Shown: positions 1-12,758 of the stretch, in pieces
How positions within the stretch are numbered: the first letter of the stretch is position 1
Layout: every line of letters begins with the position of its first letter
DNA from: Ustulina deusta
Taxonomy: Eukaryota > Ascomycota > Sordariomycetes > Xylariales > Xylariaceae
Direction of reading: 5' to 3'
Assembly (NCBI GenBank): GCA_023159155.1
Contig: JAJNNX010000043.1
Coordinates: 434,001-498,000, forward strand
Length of the DNA stretch: 64,000 nt
Translations under genes and position numbers: made by a program
Notes under the pieces: generated by a model
Databases searched by the model: none
Told to the model about the DNA's origin: nothing
The model's input: only the letters and a program-made list of their open reading frames with translations

Positions 1-3000
1 TATAGTTAGCAAAAAGCTTTAATAACTTTTAAGCACTTTTTTTTTGTTACGTTATAATTTAATTTAGGTCTTTTTTAAGTTTTTAATTTATATTTAAATA
101 AGTATATTTTATTTTTGATTAGTTAACAAAATATAGCACCTTATCTTTTTTTTAAAATATTAATTTTTAGTTAGATTTTTTTAGCTTTATAATCTAAAGT
201 AATTAAACAAAAAATAATTGTTAAAGCTTATTATAATATTATTATTGCTTATTTTTAATTATTTTTTTAAACAAACTTAATATTATACTAAAAAAATATA
301 ATTAATAGAAGTACTATTATAATATATGCTTTTATTTATATCTAATAATAATTACTTATTTTTAAAAAAGCTTTTATTTTTATAATATTGCTATACGCTA
401 TTTATTCTAGAATTTTAAATATTTTAGCCCTTATAGGTTTATAGCTATTAGTTCTATAAAGATATCTAACTAGTATTATTATTAGCTTATACTATTTGCT
501 TTTAATACTGCTTATAGTAGTACTTATTAATTTAAAATTTAATAAAACTGCATTAATATTTTTAATATATTTAAAAATAAATTACTATATGCTAAGGGCA
601 ACTTTCTAATTATTATAATAAATAATAAGCTTTTTAATTTTTATATTATTAAAAAATAGTTTATATTTTTTAAATATAATATTATATAGTATTTAGCTAA
701 CTATTCTAAAAAAATAAGCTACTAAATTTGTTATGCTTTAAAGAAGTGTTATTATTTATAAAATTCTAAGTAGTATAAAAAAAACTATTAGTACTTAACT
801 AAAAAAAAATAAAAATACTTAATTATATCTATAAAAAAAATCAATTACTAATAAGATTTTATATATAGCAAATTTTTTAGTAAATTTATTGCAGCTTTTT
901 AATAAAAAAATATTTTAAATTATAACTATGTTTAGTTTAGTAGTAAAATTAATTAATTTAAGCTTTTTATTTTTTATTATTATTATAAACTATATGTTTT
1001 AATATATGCTATATTTTTTTTCTAACATATTGTTTATAAGTTAGGTTTTAAATATATTTAATACTTTTTTTTATAATAGTACAAAAATAAAAATTCTTTT
1101 TGCTTACTAAGTTTTATATAATATTATCTAGATTTTATATAGTAGTATAATTTTATTACGTATTTTTTTAATTTTGCTAAAATCCTAAGCTAAAACTATT
1201 TTATGTTTATATAGCATTTTAACTAGGAGGTTTTTTTTTAATTAGTAAGTTTTAATATTTTTATATTTTTTTTAATTTTTTAAAAATATTCTTTGGTTAA
1301 TTAAGTTCTTTTAAGTTATATAGCAAAATATAAATAAATATTTAAATAAAAAAAAAAAAATTTTAAACGTTTTGTTTAGTTTGTACTAATTATATATTTT
1401 TGCTAAAGCTTTTCCTTTTTAATTAATTAACCCTAGAAGTATAAAACTATTATATTTTATATTATTAACGAAGTAAACTTTTTTTAATTTAAGCTTATAT
1501 ATTATAAATATTAAAAAAAAAAAAAAAAAAAAAAACGCTATCTATTTAGCTTTTAAGACTTTTGCTTTTTTTATTTTTTTTATAGCTTTATAAATAATAG
1601 TCCTAAAAACTATTAAAAATTTACTATTTAATAAAGTACCTATAAAAAAATATTATTATTTAGCTTTAATATTTAGTTTATATAGTTTATAAATAGCTAA
1701 TTAATATTACAAAAGTATTTTTATATAATTTTATTATTTAGGTTTAGTACTAAATTAAAAGTTATTTTAGTAGCATATAATAAAAATAAGATTTAAATAT
1801 TGATTAAAAACTAATTATAACTATTTATAGCAACTTTTTATATATAAATAGCTATTAGTTTTTTATAGTTCTAATTGCTAATTTGTTATAAAAGTATAAT
1901 TAGATAGGCAAGGTTGCAGGAGCAATAATATACGTATTACCAAAAGTAAATATAGCTATTAGAACTAAATTTTTAAAATAAAAAATATAATCTGTAATTT
2001 TTAAAAAGTTTATTTTTAAAAGCAAAAGAGCAATTGTTTTTTTATTTAAAACTATATATATAAAAACAGCTTATATATATTTTTTAGCAATCTATACTAG
2101 CTAAACAATAATTTTTTTATATAATTATAGAAGTATTTTTAGTTTAATAAAATATTTATTTTAAATTACTTAAATATTAATTATAAAAAATTAGTTATTT
2201 TTAATATAATTTTTTATTAAAATATATAATTAAACGCTAGTATTAAAAAGTCTAATAATTAGTAAGCTTTTTAGTAATTCTTTAATTCTTACTATAATTT
2301 TAGGTATAGTTTTTATATAGTTTTTTATATTTTATAAAAGTATACTTGTTTAAAAAGTTTTGTAAACTTTTTTTATAAATTTTTGTAGCGTTATATATAT
2401 ATTATTAATTTCCAAAATAAGTATATCCGGTATTTATTAATTATTGGTTTTAAATTTAAGTTTATTTAGTTAACTTAATTTAATTGTTTTTTTGTTTAAT
2501 ATCTATCCTATTTTAAAGGCCTATACTGCGAGTAATTCTAACGCATTAAGGAATAAACCTAGTAGTTTTTTTTAAATTAACCTTATTTTAGCTCTAAATA
2601 AATTATTAATTTTATTAAAAAATATTTAGCAATTTTTTATTCTTAAAATAAATAAAAGTACTTGCTAATTAGTACTTATACTTATTGTAGCGCTAGTTAT
2701 TTTGTAGAGTTAAGTAACGTTATAAGTTTTAAGCGTAGTGTTGTTTTTTTTATTTAAGCGTTTTTTTTTTTGCTATTATAGCTTTTGTATAAGTTTATGT
2801 ATTAAATATACTAATAAAGTCCGGAATTATAAGTACTAATAAATTATTTAACAAAATAATTTAATTAACTGCTTTTAGTACTATAAATTTTTGCCTATTC
2901 TAGTATTCTCGCTATTTATTATATTAGAATTTTAAATAGTCTTTTTTAGCTAGAATATTAAGCTTTTGTTATTTTATAAAAACTAAGTTAGTTTAGAATT

Positions 3001-5590
3001 TTATTTTAGAGTTGGGCTAATTAGTTATAGTTAGTTGTTTAAGTATTAAAACAGGTAGTTAAGCTAGGTTGTTGGAAGTATTTCTATTTTTGCTAAGTTT
3101 TAAGTTTTATAATTAGGTTTTGTTTTCGAATTTTAGATTTTTTAAAACATAGTTAAATTTATATAAAGCTTTATAAGCTATTAGAGCTACTAAAAAATAT
3201 TTATTAGAATAGTTGTAATAAATCTATATTAAAACTAGAAGTATAAATCTATTTTTTTTTTTTTAATATTTTATCTAGGTTAACTATAAGCAAGCAAATA
3301 TACTAAAGTATATATAATAAACTAATATATTAAGCTTTAGAGTTATATTTTTTATATAAAGCTTTAAAATTTTTTGTTTTTTTTTTTTAATTTATAGCTT
3401 TATTATATATAATTTTTAGCTTTACAAAACTAGTATTTATATAGATTATTATTAATGTTTCTAAAGTTATTCCAGCTGTTTAATTAGTTATATTTTTAAA
3501 GGTTTAATTATTATACTTAAGTAGCAAAAGTTTTAAATTAGCTATTTCTGTATTGCTACCTGCTTTGCTAGCTAATTTTTTAATAAAATATTTAACTAAA
3601 AAAGTATAGCATTAATTCTGGTTAGTTAGTAACTATATTATTTTAGTTATTGCTTTGGTTATTTAAGTATTATAAATAAAAAGGCTTTTTATTTTGGTTA
3701 TTAATTGTTTGATTATTAGGTCTATATATATATAGACTATTAAAGGTATAATAAAAAGGGTAGTTATAAGTAGTTAAGTTAAAAAAATAACTTGTAAAGT
3801 TTAGAATAGTTATATTTATATAGCTTGCTAAATAAAATAAAAAGATATATTTAGTAATAGTTCTAAGCTAGTAGTACTGTTTAGAAAACTTAATATTGCT
3901 GTTTATAGCTAAAAAAAAAATTCTAAATTAGCTTATTGTTTAAAAATATTTATAATATTAATATATTTTTTTTATTATAAGTTATTTTTAGTAATTTTAT
4001 ATTTATTAAAAATGTTTTTAAAATTATTAAAAAAAATTAATTTAACTAAGTTATATAAATAAAACTTTTTAAGTATTAAAAAGATTTTTTAGCTAAGTTT
4101 ATTAATTAAAGCTATATATTTAAAAAAAAATTAAGCATAGTTTTAAAAAGTTGTTTTAATACTTAGGAAAAACTTAATAAGTTGTTTTTTTTATAATTAG
4201 GTTTGCTTAAAATTAATTACTATATATTTTTGTTTTAAGCTTATAATAATTTAATTTTAATTAGTACAAAAACTAATAATATATTAGATTATATGTTTTT
4301 TAATTATAATTTTTGTTTAGTATAGTAACTAATTAATTTATTTAGCTTATAAAAGTTTATATAATTTAAAAAGTCTTTTTATTTTATAAAGCTATTTAGT
4401 TACGTTTTTTTTATTGAATTAGTTCTAAAGGCAAAATATAAAATTAGAAATAAATAAACTCATAATATATAAAACTATACCGTTTTTAAAAGTTAATTAT
4501 ATAAATATTAAAAGTTTAGCTAGCTAGTATTTACTAGTCTAATTATTAGTTAGTATAGTATTAGAAATAAATATATTTATAATTGGAATATTTAAAATAA
4601 ACCTTATTAAAAAAAGCCTAAAGTTTTATAGTTATTTTAAAACGTTTAAGTTATTTATCCTAAGTTACTAATTAGAACTATTAGTATATAAAAGTAATAA
4701 AATAATAAATATTTTAAAAATAAAATAATAGTTTTTAAGTTTTAATAATGTTTTTTTGTTTAATATTTTATAGTTTTTATTACTATACAAATATATATAA
4801 TTAGCGTAGTACTTTTATAAGTTCTTTATTAAAAGCTTATATATATTCAAGTTTAATAAATATATTAGTTTTTTTAATATAACTATAATTAAATTTTGTG
4901 TTTTTTTTATAGATCTAATAAAAATAGTGTAATACTATTAGTATTTTTATAATTAATTGTTTTAAAAATAATAGTTCTATTAATGCTTTATGTTTATTTA
5001 ATTTTTATTATAATTAATTTTTTGTTATTTTTATATTATATTATTAAATTATATTAAAAGTTTAGCTTTGCATAAAAGTTTATTAAAAAAAATATAACTA
5101 ATTAGCGTAATTAATAGTTAATCTTTATATATTAGGTATATTAGCTAAAAATATTAGTTTTTAATTATAAGTCGTACTTTAAAAAGCATTAAGTAATATT
5201 AATTTTTATTGTTTTACTAAAAATACTAATAAAATAAAGCAGAGCTTCTAATTAGCATATTATATACTTAAACTAATTAAACCTACCTAATTATTCTGTA
5301 TCGGACTACGTTTTTTAGCTTACAAATCTTTATATATATTAAGTTAAAATCTAATTTGTAATTATAAATAAAAACGCAATAATTAATTAATAAAAACAAA
5401 TTCTTAACTCTTATTTAGTATTTTATAATGTTTGTCTATTGTTTATTGCATAAAAAAAAAGTCTTTTATAGCCTCAAATAAAAACGCGCGTTTTTTATAC
5501 TTTTTGTCTTATAATTTCTAAGGTTTCTAAGAATATGTTCTATTCTATAACTAAGGACCTATTTTTTGTATGCGCGCACTAGCTCTACTG
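1..5590. repeat. AT-rich RIP-degraded block, element unidentified
   Basis: The block is almost entirely A+T, with very few CA, TG and CG dinucleotides and no convincing open frame on either strand, the pattern expected of RIP-mutated repeats. The remaining C and G sit mostly in GC, AG and CT contexts. I could not identify LTRs or a reverse transcriptase motif, so the class is unknown. Near 5270-5590 a few CpG-containing words survive (for example GCGCGC at about 5572), just before the sequence becomes recognisable family-A DNA. This block may therefore be an insertion that truncated the family-A copy to its right. It continues off the left end of the window. Confidence 0.6.
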
Positions 5591-6876
5591 TATTATTCAA
5601 ACAAAATAATTAGCAAAATTTATAAATATTTAAAATATATTATAAAAATTAATAATTAATAATTTAAAAACTAAATATTTTAAATTATTAATTTTAGTTA
5701 TAATATTATTATTAGTATTAAATAATTAATAAAATAAAATATTTTAATAAAAATTTAAAAATAATAATTAATTTAGCTAAATAATTTATTTTTATTAGTT
5801 TAATTTTTACTAATAATTATAGTTAAACTTTTTAGCTATAAATAATAAAATATAAACTTAAAAATATAAAAAAATATTAATTAATATAATTAAGCGTTAA
5901 AAAAATATTATTAAATATTAAAACAATTTTTTAAAAATAAAATAATTATTTTAGGAATAACTAAAACTAAAAAAATATAAAAAAAACCTAAGATTTTTAA
6001 ACCTAAAACAAAAAAAAACCAAGCTATTATTAAAAAAATTATATAAGATTTTTAGAATTATTTTTATTAGAATAAATAAAAGCAACTAGCTAAAAAAACT
6101 TTAAAAAAGCCTATTACAATTAAGTTTATAATAACTAAAAATAATTATATTAAGCTATTTTAAAAAAAACTTAAAAATAATTAATATTGTATAAAAAAAA
6201 AATTTAAATTAATTAAGTAATATTATAAAAAACTTTTAATAAAAAACTAATTTTATTTCTAAAAAGAAAAAACTTTAAATATATAGAATTAATACAAAGT
6301 TTTTTATTTTTTTAGCTATTATATTTAAAAAAATTCTTTTTAAAAAAATATTCTAAAACTTTATTATTATTATAACTAAAATTTAATATAATACTAAAAC
6401 TTAATAATAAAAAATATACTTTTAAGCTTTATTAATATTAAACTTTTATATAATTTATTTTATTTAAAAAAAATTTTATAAACAACCTACTAATTATAAA
6501 CTTTATTAAATAAAATATAAATTTAAACATTATTTTTATTTTATTTATATTTAAACTTAGATTAATTAAATATAAATTTATAATTAATTATTAATAAAAA
6601 AATATATATTTAAAAAACTAAATTATGCTAGTTTTAAATATTAATAGTATTATATTTAATTATTATAATATTATTTATTTTATAAAACTAAATATTATTA
6701 AAACTTTTTATTAATTATTATTAATTATAAAATTATATTATTTTATTTTATTTTAAATTTATAAAAAAATATTTTAATAAAAAGTTTTATTATTTAGTTT
6801 AAAAATAAAACCTGCTTAGTAGTAAGCTTTTATTAATATATAAATCTAAAAACTTTTAAATAAATTTATAAATATT

Positions 6877-6900
6877 TATATAAATAATATTTTAATTTAT
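6877..6900 (+). other. Decayed reverse transcriptase active site of family A
   Basis: The codons read Y-I-N-N-I-L-I-Y where an active Ty3/gypsy enzyme has Y-x-D-D-I-L-I-Y. Asp to Asn (GAC/GAT to AAC/AAT) is the G-to-A change that RIP makes on the opposite strand. The two metal-binding aspartates are therefore lost, and the copy cannot encode an active enzyme. Confidence 0.7.
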
Positions 6901-9371
6901 TTTAAAACTAAAAATAGTACTAAACTTATTATAAAAAAATAATTTATTATTTATATTAAGCTAAATATTAAAAAAATATTAAAAAATCTTGTTTTAATAT
7001 ACTTATTATTAATTATTTAAAAATAGTTATAAAAACTAGAATAAAAATTAAAATTAACTTTATAAAAATCTAAGCAATTCTAAATTAAGATTTTAATAAT
7101 TTTAAAAATATTAAATTAATTTAGTTATTTTTTAAGCTTTATAATTATATTTGTATGTTTATTTATTATATTAGTAAAATTGCTACTTTTTTAAATTAAT
7201 TATTAAAAAAAAATAAACTATTTATAATAGGACTAAAACAAAAATAAGCTTTTAAATATATAAAACTATTAGTATATAAAATATTTATTTTAGCTTTTTT
7301 TAGGCTTAGCTAATTAATATAAATAAAAATAAATATTTTATATAATATAATAAAAAAAATTATTTAGTAATAATAAAAAAATATAACTTAAAAACTTATA
7401 AAATATTTTTTTAAAATAATAATACTAATTAAACAAACCTATTTAATTTAAAACTATAAACTTTTAATAATAATATAAATTTTAAAATATTACTACTTAA
7501 AGCTTTTTAAAACTAAGTTTTTTATAATAATTAATTATTAAGTTTTATTATATTTTTTAAATAAATAGATTTTATTAATATAATAAATATATTAGGCTAA
7601 CTTTTTATTAAACTTTAATATTATTTTTTAATATTAACTAAAATAAAAAAATATAATAACTAATATTTTATTAAAAAAAATAGCCGAACTTTTTATAATT
7701 AAAACTAAAAAAACTAAAAAAAAAATAATAATATTAGTTCTATTTAATAAAATATTAAGTTCTATATTAATTATAGATTTTTTATTTAATATTTTTTAAA
7801 AAGCTAACTTAGTAAATCTAATTAAACAAAAAAACTAATTATAAGATTTAAAAAATAAAAACAAAAAGTTATATATATTTAAAGTTATTTTAAATAGGAT
7901 TATTTTTTTTATATAACTTTAATTTAAAAAGCTTATATATTTTTAATTATTATATATTAAAATTAATATAAAATAATTAAAATATTAAAATAAAAATATT
8001 ATTAGTTTTATTTAAAATATAATTATAAATAATATATATATAATTATTATAACTATAAAAAAAATAAAATATTATAAAATAAAACTTTTAGCTTTTTTTA
8101 TTTATTGTTTATATTAATAATAATATAGCAATATATAGTAATAAATAGTAAAAATATATTATTTAATTAATAAGGTTATAACTATATATAAATATTTATA
8201 AATAAGTTTAGCTATTTAATTATAACTTTACTTAGTAAAAAAACAAATATTATAGAGTTACTAGCTATATAATACTATAAAAGTTTATATAGATTTTTTA
8301 GTATACTAGATATATAAATATTAAATAATATAGGATTATTTATTTTTAAGTTTATAATAATAATTAATAATCTTATAAGCACTAAGTATTGCTTTAGTAG
8401 TGCTTACTACTTTTAGACCTAAAAAATAATAAAATTAATTAATTAAAAACTAGACTAATAACTTTATTTTTATATTAATAAATATTAAAATAATTAAAGT
8501 ATTTATTTTTTTTGCTTTAAACTTTATATATAATTTTTTATAATATTTATTAATTAATATATTATTATTAAAAGTAGCAATAAAAATTAAAATATAAAAC
8601 TTTTTAATAGTAAATATTAATAAAACTATTATAAATTCTAATATTAAGTAATAAGCGTTCAAACTAGTCTACTAAACCTAGAATATTTAAAAAATAATAT
8701 ATAATATAGCAATTTTTATATAAAAACAATATAAGCTATAAACTAATAAAAAAAAAAGTTTAATAAATTTTAAACTAAAAAATAAGATTTAAAAAAAAAA
8801 AAAAAAGCTTTGTAATATAAGCATTAATTACTAGATTAAACTCTTAGTTAGTTAGATTTTTTAAAATTTTTAAAAAACAAAAATTTAGCTATATTTTTAA
8901 TTTGCCTAATTTTTATAAAATAAAAAACTTATTTTATACTAACTAATTATAAAAAATAAATAATAATTTTTTATTTTAATAAATTTAATTATTATTTTTA
9001 GCTAAAAATATTAATAATAAAACAAAATTTAAAATTAAATAAATTAAAGAATTAAAAATATATAAAAAAAATAAAAAGCTATAATATTAGGTTGCTTAAA
9101 AAAGCTATAATTCTAATAATATTTAATATATAGCTTAAATTTTTAAAAATATGCTAATTAAGTTTGATTAATTTTATAAAACTTATAAAAAAACTTTTAA
9201 ACTTTTTATAAGATTATAAAAATAAATATATATAGTAATAATTAATAAATTTATAAATAATTATAAAAACAATAATCAAACAATATAATATAAAAAAGCT
9301 ATATAAATTTAGTATTATTAGTAATTTTGAATTAAAATTATATTTAAATTTTTAGTTTTAAAAAAAAATAG

Positions 9372-9608
9372 TATAATAGTTAGTATAGTTTTAGCAAAAC
9401 TTATAAGAACTCTAGACCTATATAGTAATAAAATAGAAAGTTTATATATAAACTAACTTATAACTCTGCAGCTATATATATAGAGTCTATATTTACCCAC
9501 TTTATAAACTCTGACTTTTTTTCTTTTTTTCTTTCTTTTTTAGCTTAGAGTCTTTGTCTATAGTATTAATAAACTAGCTATGGAAGCTTTACTTGACTGA
9601 TCGTGACA
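9372..9608 (+). repeat. Family A 3' LTR (copy D)
   Basis: This 237-base LTR has counterparts at 43993-44224, 30992-31231 (inverted) and, split by an insertion, at 31585-31722 plus 38513-38609. It ends in TCGTGACA and begins TATAATAGTTAG, a mutated inverted end. The terminal part (9550-9608) keeps more G+C than the rest. It abuts the gene island directly. Confidence 0.8.
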
Positions 9609-10611
9609 CCAATCAACATAACTTAAAACAACCAATGGGATTTAATAATTCTATGTGTTTGTAAGCTTTCTACCTGTTTAATGTAAGGCTTATAGCACTT
9701 AAACACCTAGGTTATAATGTTACTAAAAAAAAGTCAAGAATTATAAATGAAATTATCTGCTTAAAATTATGTTAATTAAGTCTTAACTTTATAGGTCTGC
9801 TTAGTGGTAGTTAAGTCTTTTAGAGTTATAGCTAGTTATACTAAGATATAATTAAGTGTGCATTATGTTATTATGGCTGTGTTTAATAGGTGTGCTAATA
9901 TTGTTATTACTTTTTAAAAAGTTATATATTGGTTCAATAGTATAGTTAACTAGAAATAATATCTAGAATATTATAGCAAGAGCTAAAATAACAACCAAGT
10001 TAAATAAGCCCAAAGCAAACAAAGTGTAGAGTAGTCCCTAAGAGCCTTGCTAAGGTTTTAGAGATACTAATTCATTGAAACTAATACTCTTTTCTTCTAT
10101 ATTGCTACGCCTACCAGAGGGTTTTTAATGTCGACACAACTTAAACGGAATCATTGCCTCCAGCCCTTCTACCCAGCATTCGGCATCTTTGCCCTCATAC
10201 CCCAACATCAATCAACTTGGCTTGAAGACATTAACGCTCCCTCGTTGCACCAATGAGTACCTTGATCCTATGCCTAAATTTAGCAAGAATATGTGAATAC
10301 AATTAATTCGACAATATTAATCTTGCGGAATGACAAACTTGTAGGGCCCATCAGCAATGGAGCTGGGCGCGGTTAGGTAATGAAAGATGCTTCAATTGTT
10401 GCATGCCCCCTCCCCCCACCCCTTTTATCCCAAATATGCGCAATACGAGGATAGTGCAAGCGGCGACGCCGGTTTGGAACTAGATGGAAGGCCGGGACCT
10501 TCCAAGACCGACTCCGACACGTCCGGACTCAATGTCCTTCAGTCCCTCAGGCCTTAAAAAGGAATTGGAAGCCCCGCTCCCTTGGGTCGCATTTCATCGC
10601 TTGCAAGGACA
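9609..10611. other. Intergenic, left edge of gene island
   Basis: Composition shifts gradually from AT-rich to balanced across this kilobase. No gene is supported. A pyrimidine-rich tract (about 10405-10429, C5-T-C6-A-C4-T4) lies about 190 bases before the first ATG and is a plausible core promoter or transcription start region for the downstream gene. Confidence 0.5.
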
Positions 10612-11808
10612 ATGGGGCTCCTCAGCCTACCGCCCGAGATCCGCGACCAGATCTACACGGTGGTCCTGCACCCGAGCAACAATCGCACGTTCCAGCCCGA
10701 CGGATACACCGACTACGACTACCGCGATGCGCTCGTGCTGCTCCGCCTCAGCCGCGAGATCGGCCACGAGGCCCGCGAGGTGTTCCGGGCCCTGAATGTC
10801 TTCGTGCGCATCGAGACGCCGTGGTCCGAGGCCGAGCAGCACGTCAACCTGGTCGGCCACGTCCCCATCCTCATGCGGGGCACGCGCGCATCGCGCTTCC
10901 GCGGGCACAGCCTGCAGGTCACCATCGAGACCCCGGCCGCCGGCGAGCCCGAGCACGGCACCCACCACTTCGTCCTGCTCGCCGACGACCTGGCCGCCTT
11001 CACCCGCGCCTGGTTCTACTGGAACCTCTCGCACCCGGGCCTCAACCAATGGCTGTCGCTCAAGCTCGGCCTCCGCGACCCCCACGCCGCCGACTGGGAC
11101 GAGAGGCACGTGCGGCGCGAGACCCAGCGCAGGCTGTTCCTCCCCTTCGGCGACATCAAAGGCCTGCACGGCTTCTCCGTAACCGGCGATCCGAAACCCC
11201 ACCCGAAAGTCGTCGCCGAGATGCGCGCCCTGCAGGCCCTCGAGCCCCAGTCGCCCGAGCAATGCCTCGCCGAAGGGATCCGGCTGAAGAACGAGGGAAA
11301 CGCCCTGCTGCAGAAGGGCGAGTTCGCCGCCGCGCTCGAGGTATACAACCGCGCCTGGGAGGCCATACACATCGTGGTCCGGGGGCAACAGCGGCACGTG
11401 CACGCCGAGGCCTTCTTCGCGCGGGATCTCGTGGACGAGCCGTTCGCGGGGAAGAACGGCCAGCTCGAGCGCATGGCCCTCCGCCTCCAGCTCGTCGCCA
11501 ACACCTGCCTGGCCTACATGAAGCTGGGCGACTGGCACGAGCTGAAATTCTGGGGCATGCGGACTATCCACTTAATGCGCCAGGCCACCGGCGCCAACGA
11601 ACGCCATATCCCGCCCGAGGACGAGGCGCTCCTCAGTTTCCCCAGCGCCACGCAGGTCGGCAAGATATATTATCGTACGGCGAGGGCGTTCGAGGAGCTG
11701 GGAGACCGCGACGAGGCGAGACGCCTGGTGAGAGTCGCGCAGGTTTACCTGCCGCGCGATAAGACGGTGAGAGAGACTCTGGCTTCCCTAGCGATCAGGA
11801 TTGGTTAG
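10612..11808 (+). CDS. F-box-like/2EXR-type N-terminus fused to a three-TPR domain
   Basis: This is a single-exon frame of 398 residues. I chose the ATG at 10612 because the longer frame opens only with TTG, and because MGLLSLPPEIRDQIY places the hallmark motif at the very N-terminus. The LPPEIRDQIY segment followed by a conserved R-L-S-R-E-I-x-x-E-A stretch resembles F-box-like/2EXR domains of filamentous fungi. From residue 218 on there are three TPR-like helix pairs: about 218-255, 284-322 and 344-395. They carry K226, N230, N297, K351 and R355 in the positions that form the two-carboxylate clamp of Hsp70/Hsp90 co-chaperones. Third-codon G+C is very high, which opens a long false frame on the other strand. 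The domain picture is good, but the biological role is unknown. A link between substrate recognition and chaperones is inference only. Confidence 0.8.
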   Translation: MGLLSLPPEIRDQIYTVVLHPSNNRTFQPDGYTDYDYRDALVLLRLSREIGHEAREVFRALNVFVRIETPWSEAEQHVNLVGHVPILMRGTRASRFRGHSLQVTIETPAAGEPEHGTHHFVLLADDLAAFTRAWFYWNLSHPGLNQWLSLKLGLRDPHAADWDERHVRRETQRRLFLPFGDIKGLHGFSVTGDPKPHPKVVAEMRALQALEPQSPEQCLAEGIRLKNEGNALLQKGEFAAALEVYNRAWEAIHIVVRGQQRHVHAEAFFARDLVDEPFAGKNGQLERMALRLQLVANTCLAYMKLGDWHELKFWGMRTIHLMRQATGANERHIPPEDEALLSFPSATQVGKIYYRTARAFEELGDRDEARRLVRVAQVYLPRDKTVRETLASLAIRIG

Positions 11809-12419
11809 GCTAGGGTCTCGTTTGAGACGTCTTTTCCTGGACGCAAGTCCGACGACCGCGATTGCTAATGAAGGTTCTGACTGTTATATTTTTACTGTGT
11901 TGGTCTATATAGTGTTGTTATATACATGTGCATTTCTTATGATGAGATGAATATTTCGGTTGGACACGGCGTTTAAACTAGGATACTACCGTCGCGTCAA
12001 TTGATGACATTAACAGCAACTGTGTGACTTGCTTGATCTCTCATAATATCCGTTTCGATTTACCCAACTATTGGACCTCGCCTTCCTCTCAAGTACCTCG
12101 GAACAGATTGTAGATCCAACCGATTAGGGGCATGGAAGTAATGAATAGGAACGGTGTTATGAGTTCAGATAACTTGCAACAAGATCTATATATGGGAAGA
12201 AAGAAAATATGTAAACTAGAATGACAGTTGTGGCTAAAGTTTTAAACCTCACCTAGTCCGTGAACAATCCATGATGAAAAATTATGTTTTGGATTTGGAG
12301 GCATCAAGGCTATATCCGATGCGGTGCCATCCCTTGACACCACAGATATTAAAAAATTGGTGATAAGTCAACTTCCAATTCAATGACAGCCCGAGGAACC
12401 AAATGAACGACCAAATGAA

Positions 12420-12758
12420 ATGCCACCTTTTGTCAACATCAACGAAGGGTTTGGTTACTTCCAGGAGAACTCTGCAGAGAGACCGCACCAGCGTGAGATG
12501 GCAGTCCCTCGAGATGAATGGCGATTTTCTCTAGAGAGTCACGTAAGCGTATACACGGCGGTTGAGCGAATGGATCCCGAAGACGATGACAACGACGGCT
12601 GTGAGAGGGATAGGGGACTGAACTGCTTTGTCGATGTTATGGACCTTGTCGGATATAAAGGCCCCCAAGACGGCGAAGAGAATGGGGGTGCAGACGTGGA
12701 GAACGAAGGCAGAGAAAGCGAGGATGGAGGGAATGACGGTGAAATAAAGGCGAAATAG
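12420..12758 (+). CDS. Possible small acidic protein, unsupported
   Basis: This is an ATG-initiated frame of 112 residues with no match that I recognise. The C-terminal half is strongly acidic and Gly/Asn-rich (EENGG, EDGGNDGE). The opposite strand over 12531-12761 is also open and would encode a hydrophobic segment without an internal Met, so one of the two is a shadow. No intron, family motif or signal peptide can be identified. It could be a chance frame. Confidence 0.2.
   Translation: MPPFVNINEGFGYFQENSAERPHQREMAVPRDEWRFSLESHVSVYTAVERMDPEDDDNDGCERDRGLNCFVDVMDLVGYKGPQDGEENGGADVENEGRESEDGGNDGEIKAK

Larger units (their letters stand above)
5591..9608 (+). mobile_element. Ty3/gypsy family A, 5'-truncated copy (copy D)
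   Basis: This stretch aligns along its whole length with 40335-44224 and with 56970-62700, so it is one copy of a repeated element, named family A here. A decayed reverse transcriptase is visible: frame fragments at 6877-6900 read YINNILIY, the mutated form of the YLDDILIY active site of Ty3/gypsy enzymes. Downstream, at about 7150-7290, fragments resemble the start of the gypsy RNase H region (ISKIATFL, FILAFF). The copy ends in a 3' LTR (9372-9608). Its 5' LTR and about 1.7 kb of the internal start are missing. All frames are broken by RIP-type stops. Confidence 0.75.

Noticed and set aside
8450..8662. Open frames inside AT-rich DNA (also at 32097, 33926 and 53345)
   Set aside because: They are Ile/Lys/Asn/Leu-rich products of base composition inside degraded elements, with no conserved motif.
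10582..10611. Longer N-terminus for the F-box-like/TPR protein
   Set aside because: It would start at TTG, which is not a normal start in fungal nuclear genes, and the family motif begins right after the ATG at 10612.
10627..11571. 314-residue open frame on the minus strand opposite the F-box-like/TPR gene
   Set aside because: High third-position G+C creates antisense frames. The plus strand shows real domain motifs and the minus product is low-complexity Val/Gly/Glu/Leu.
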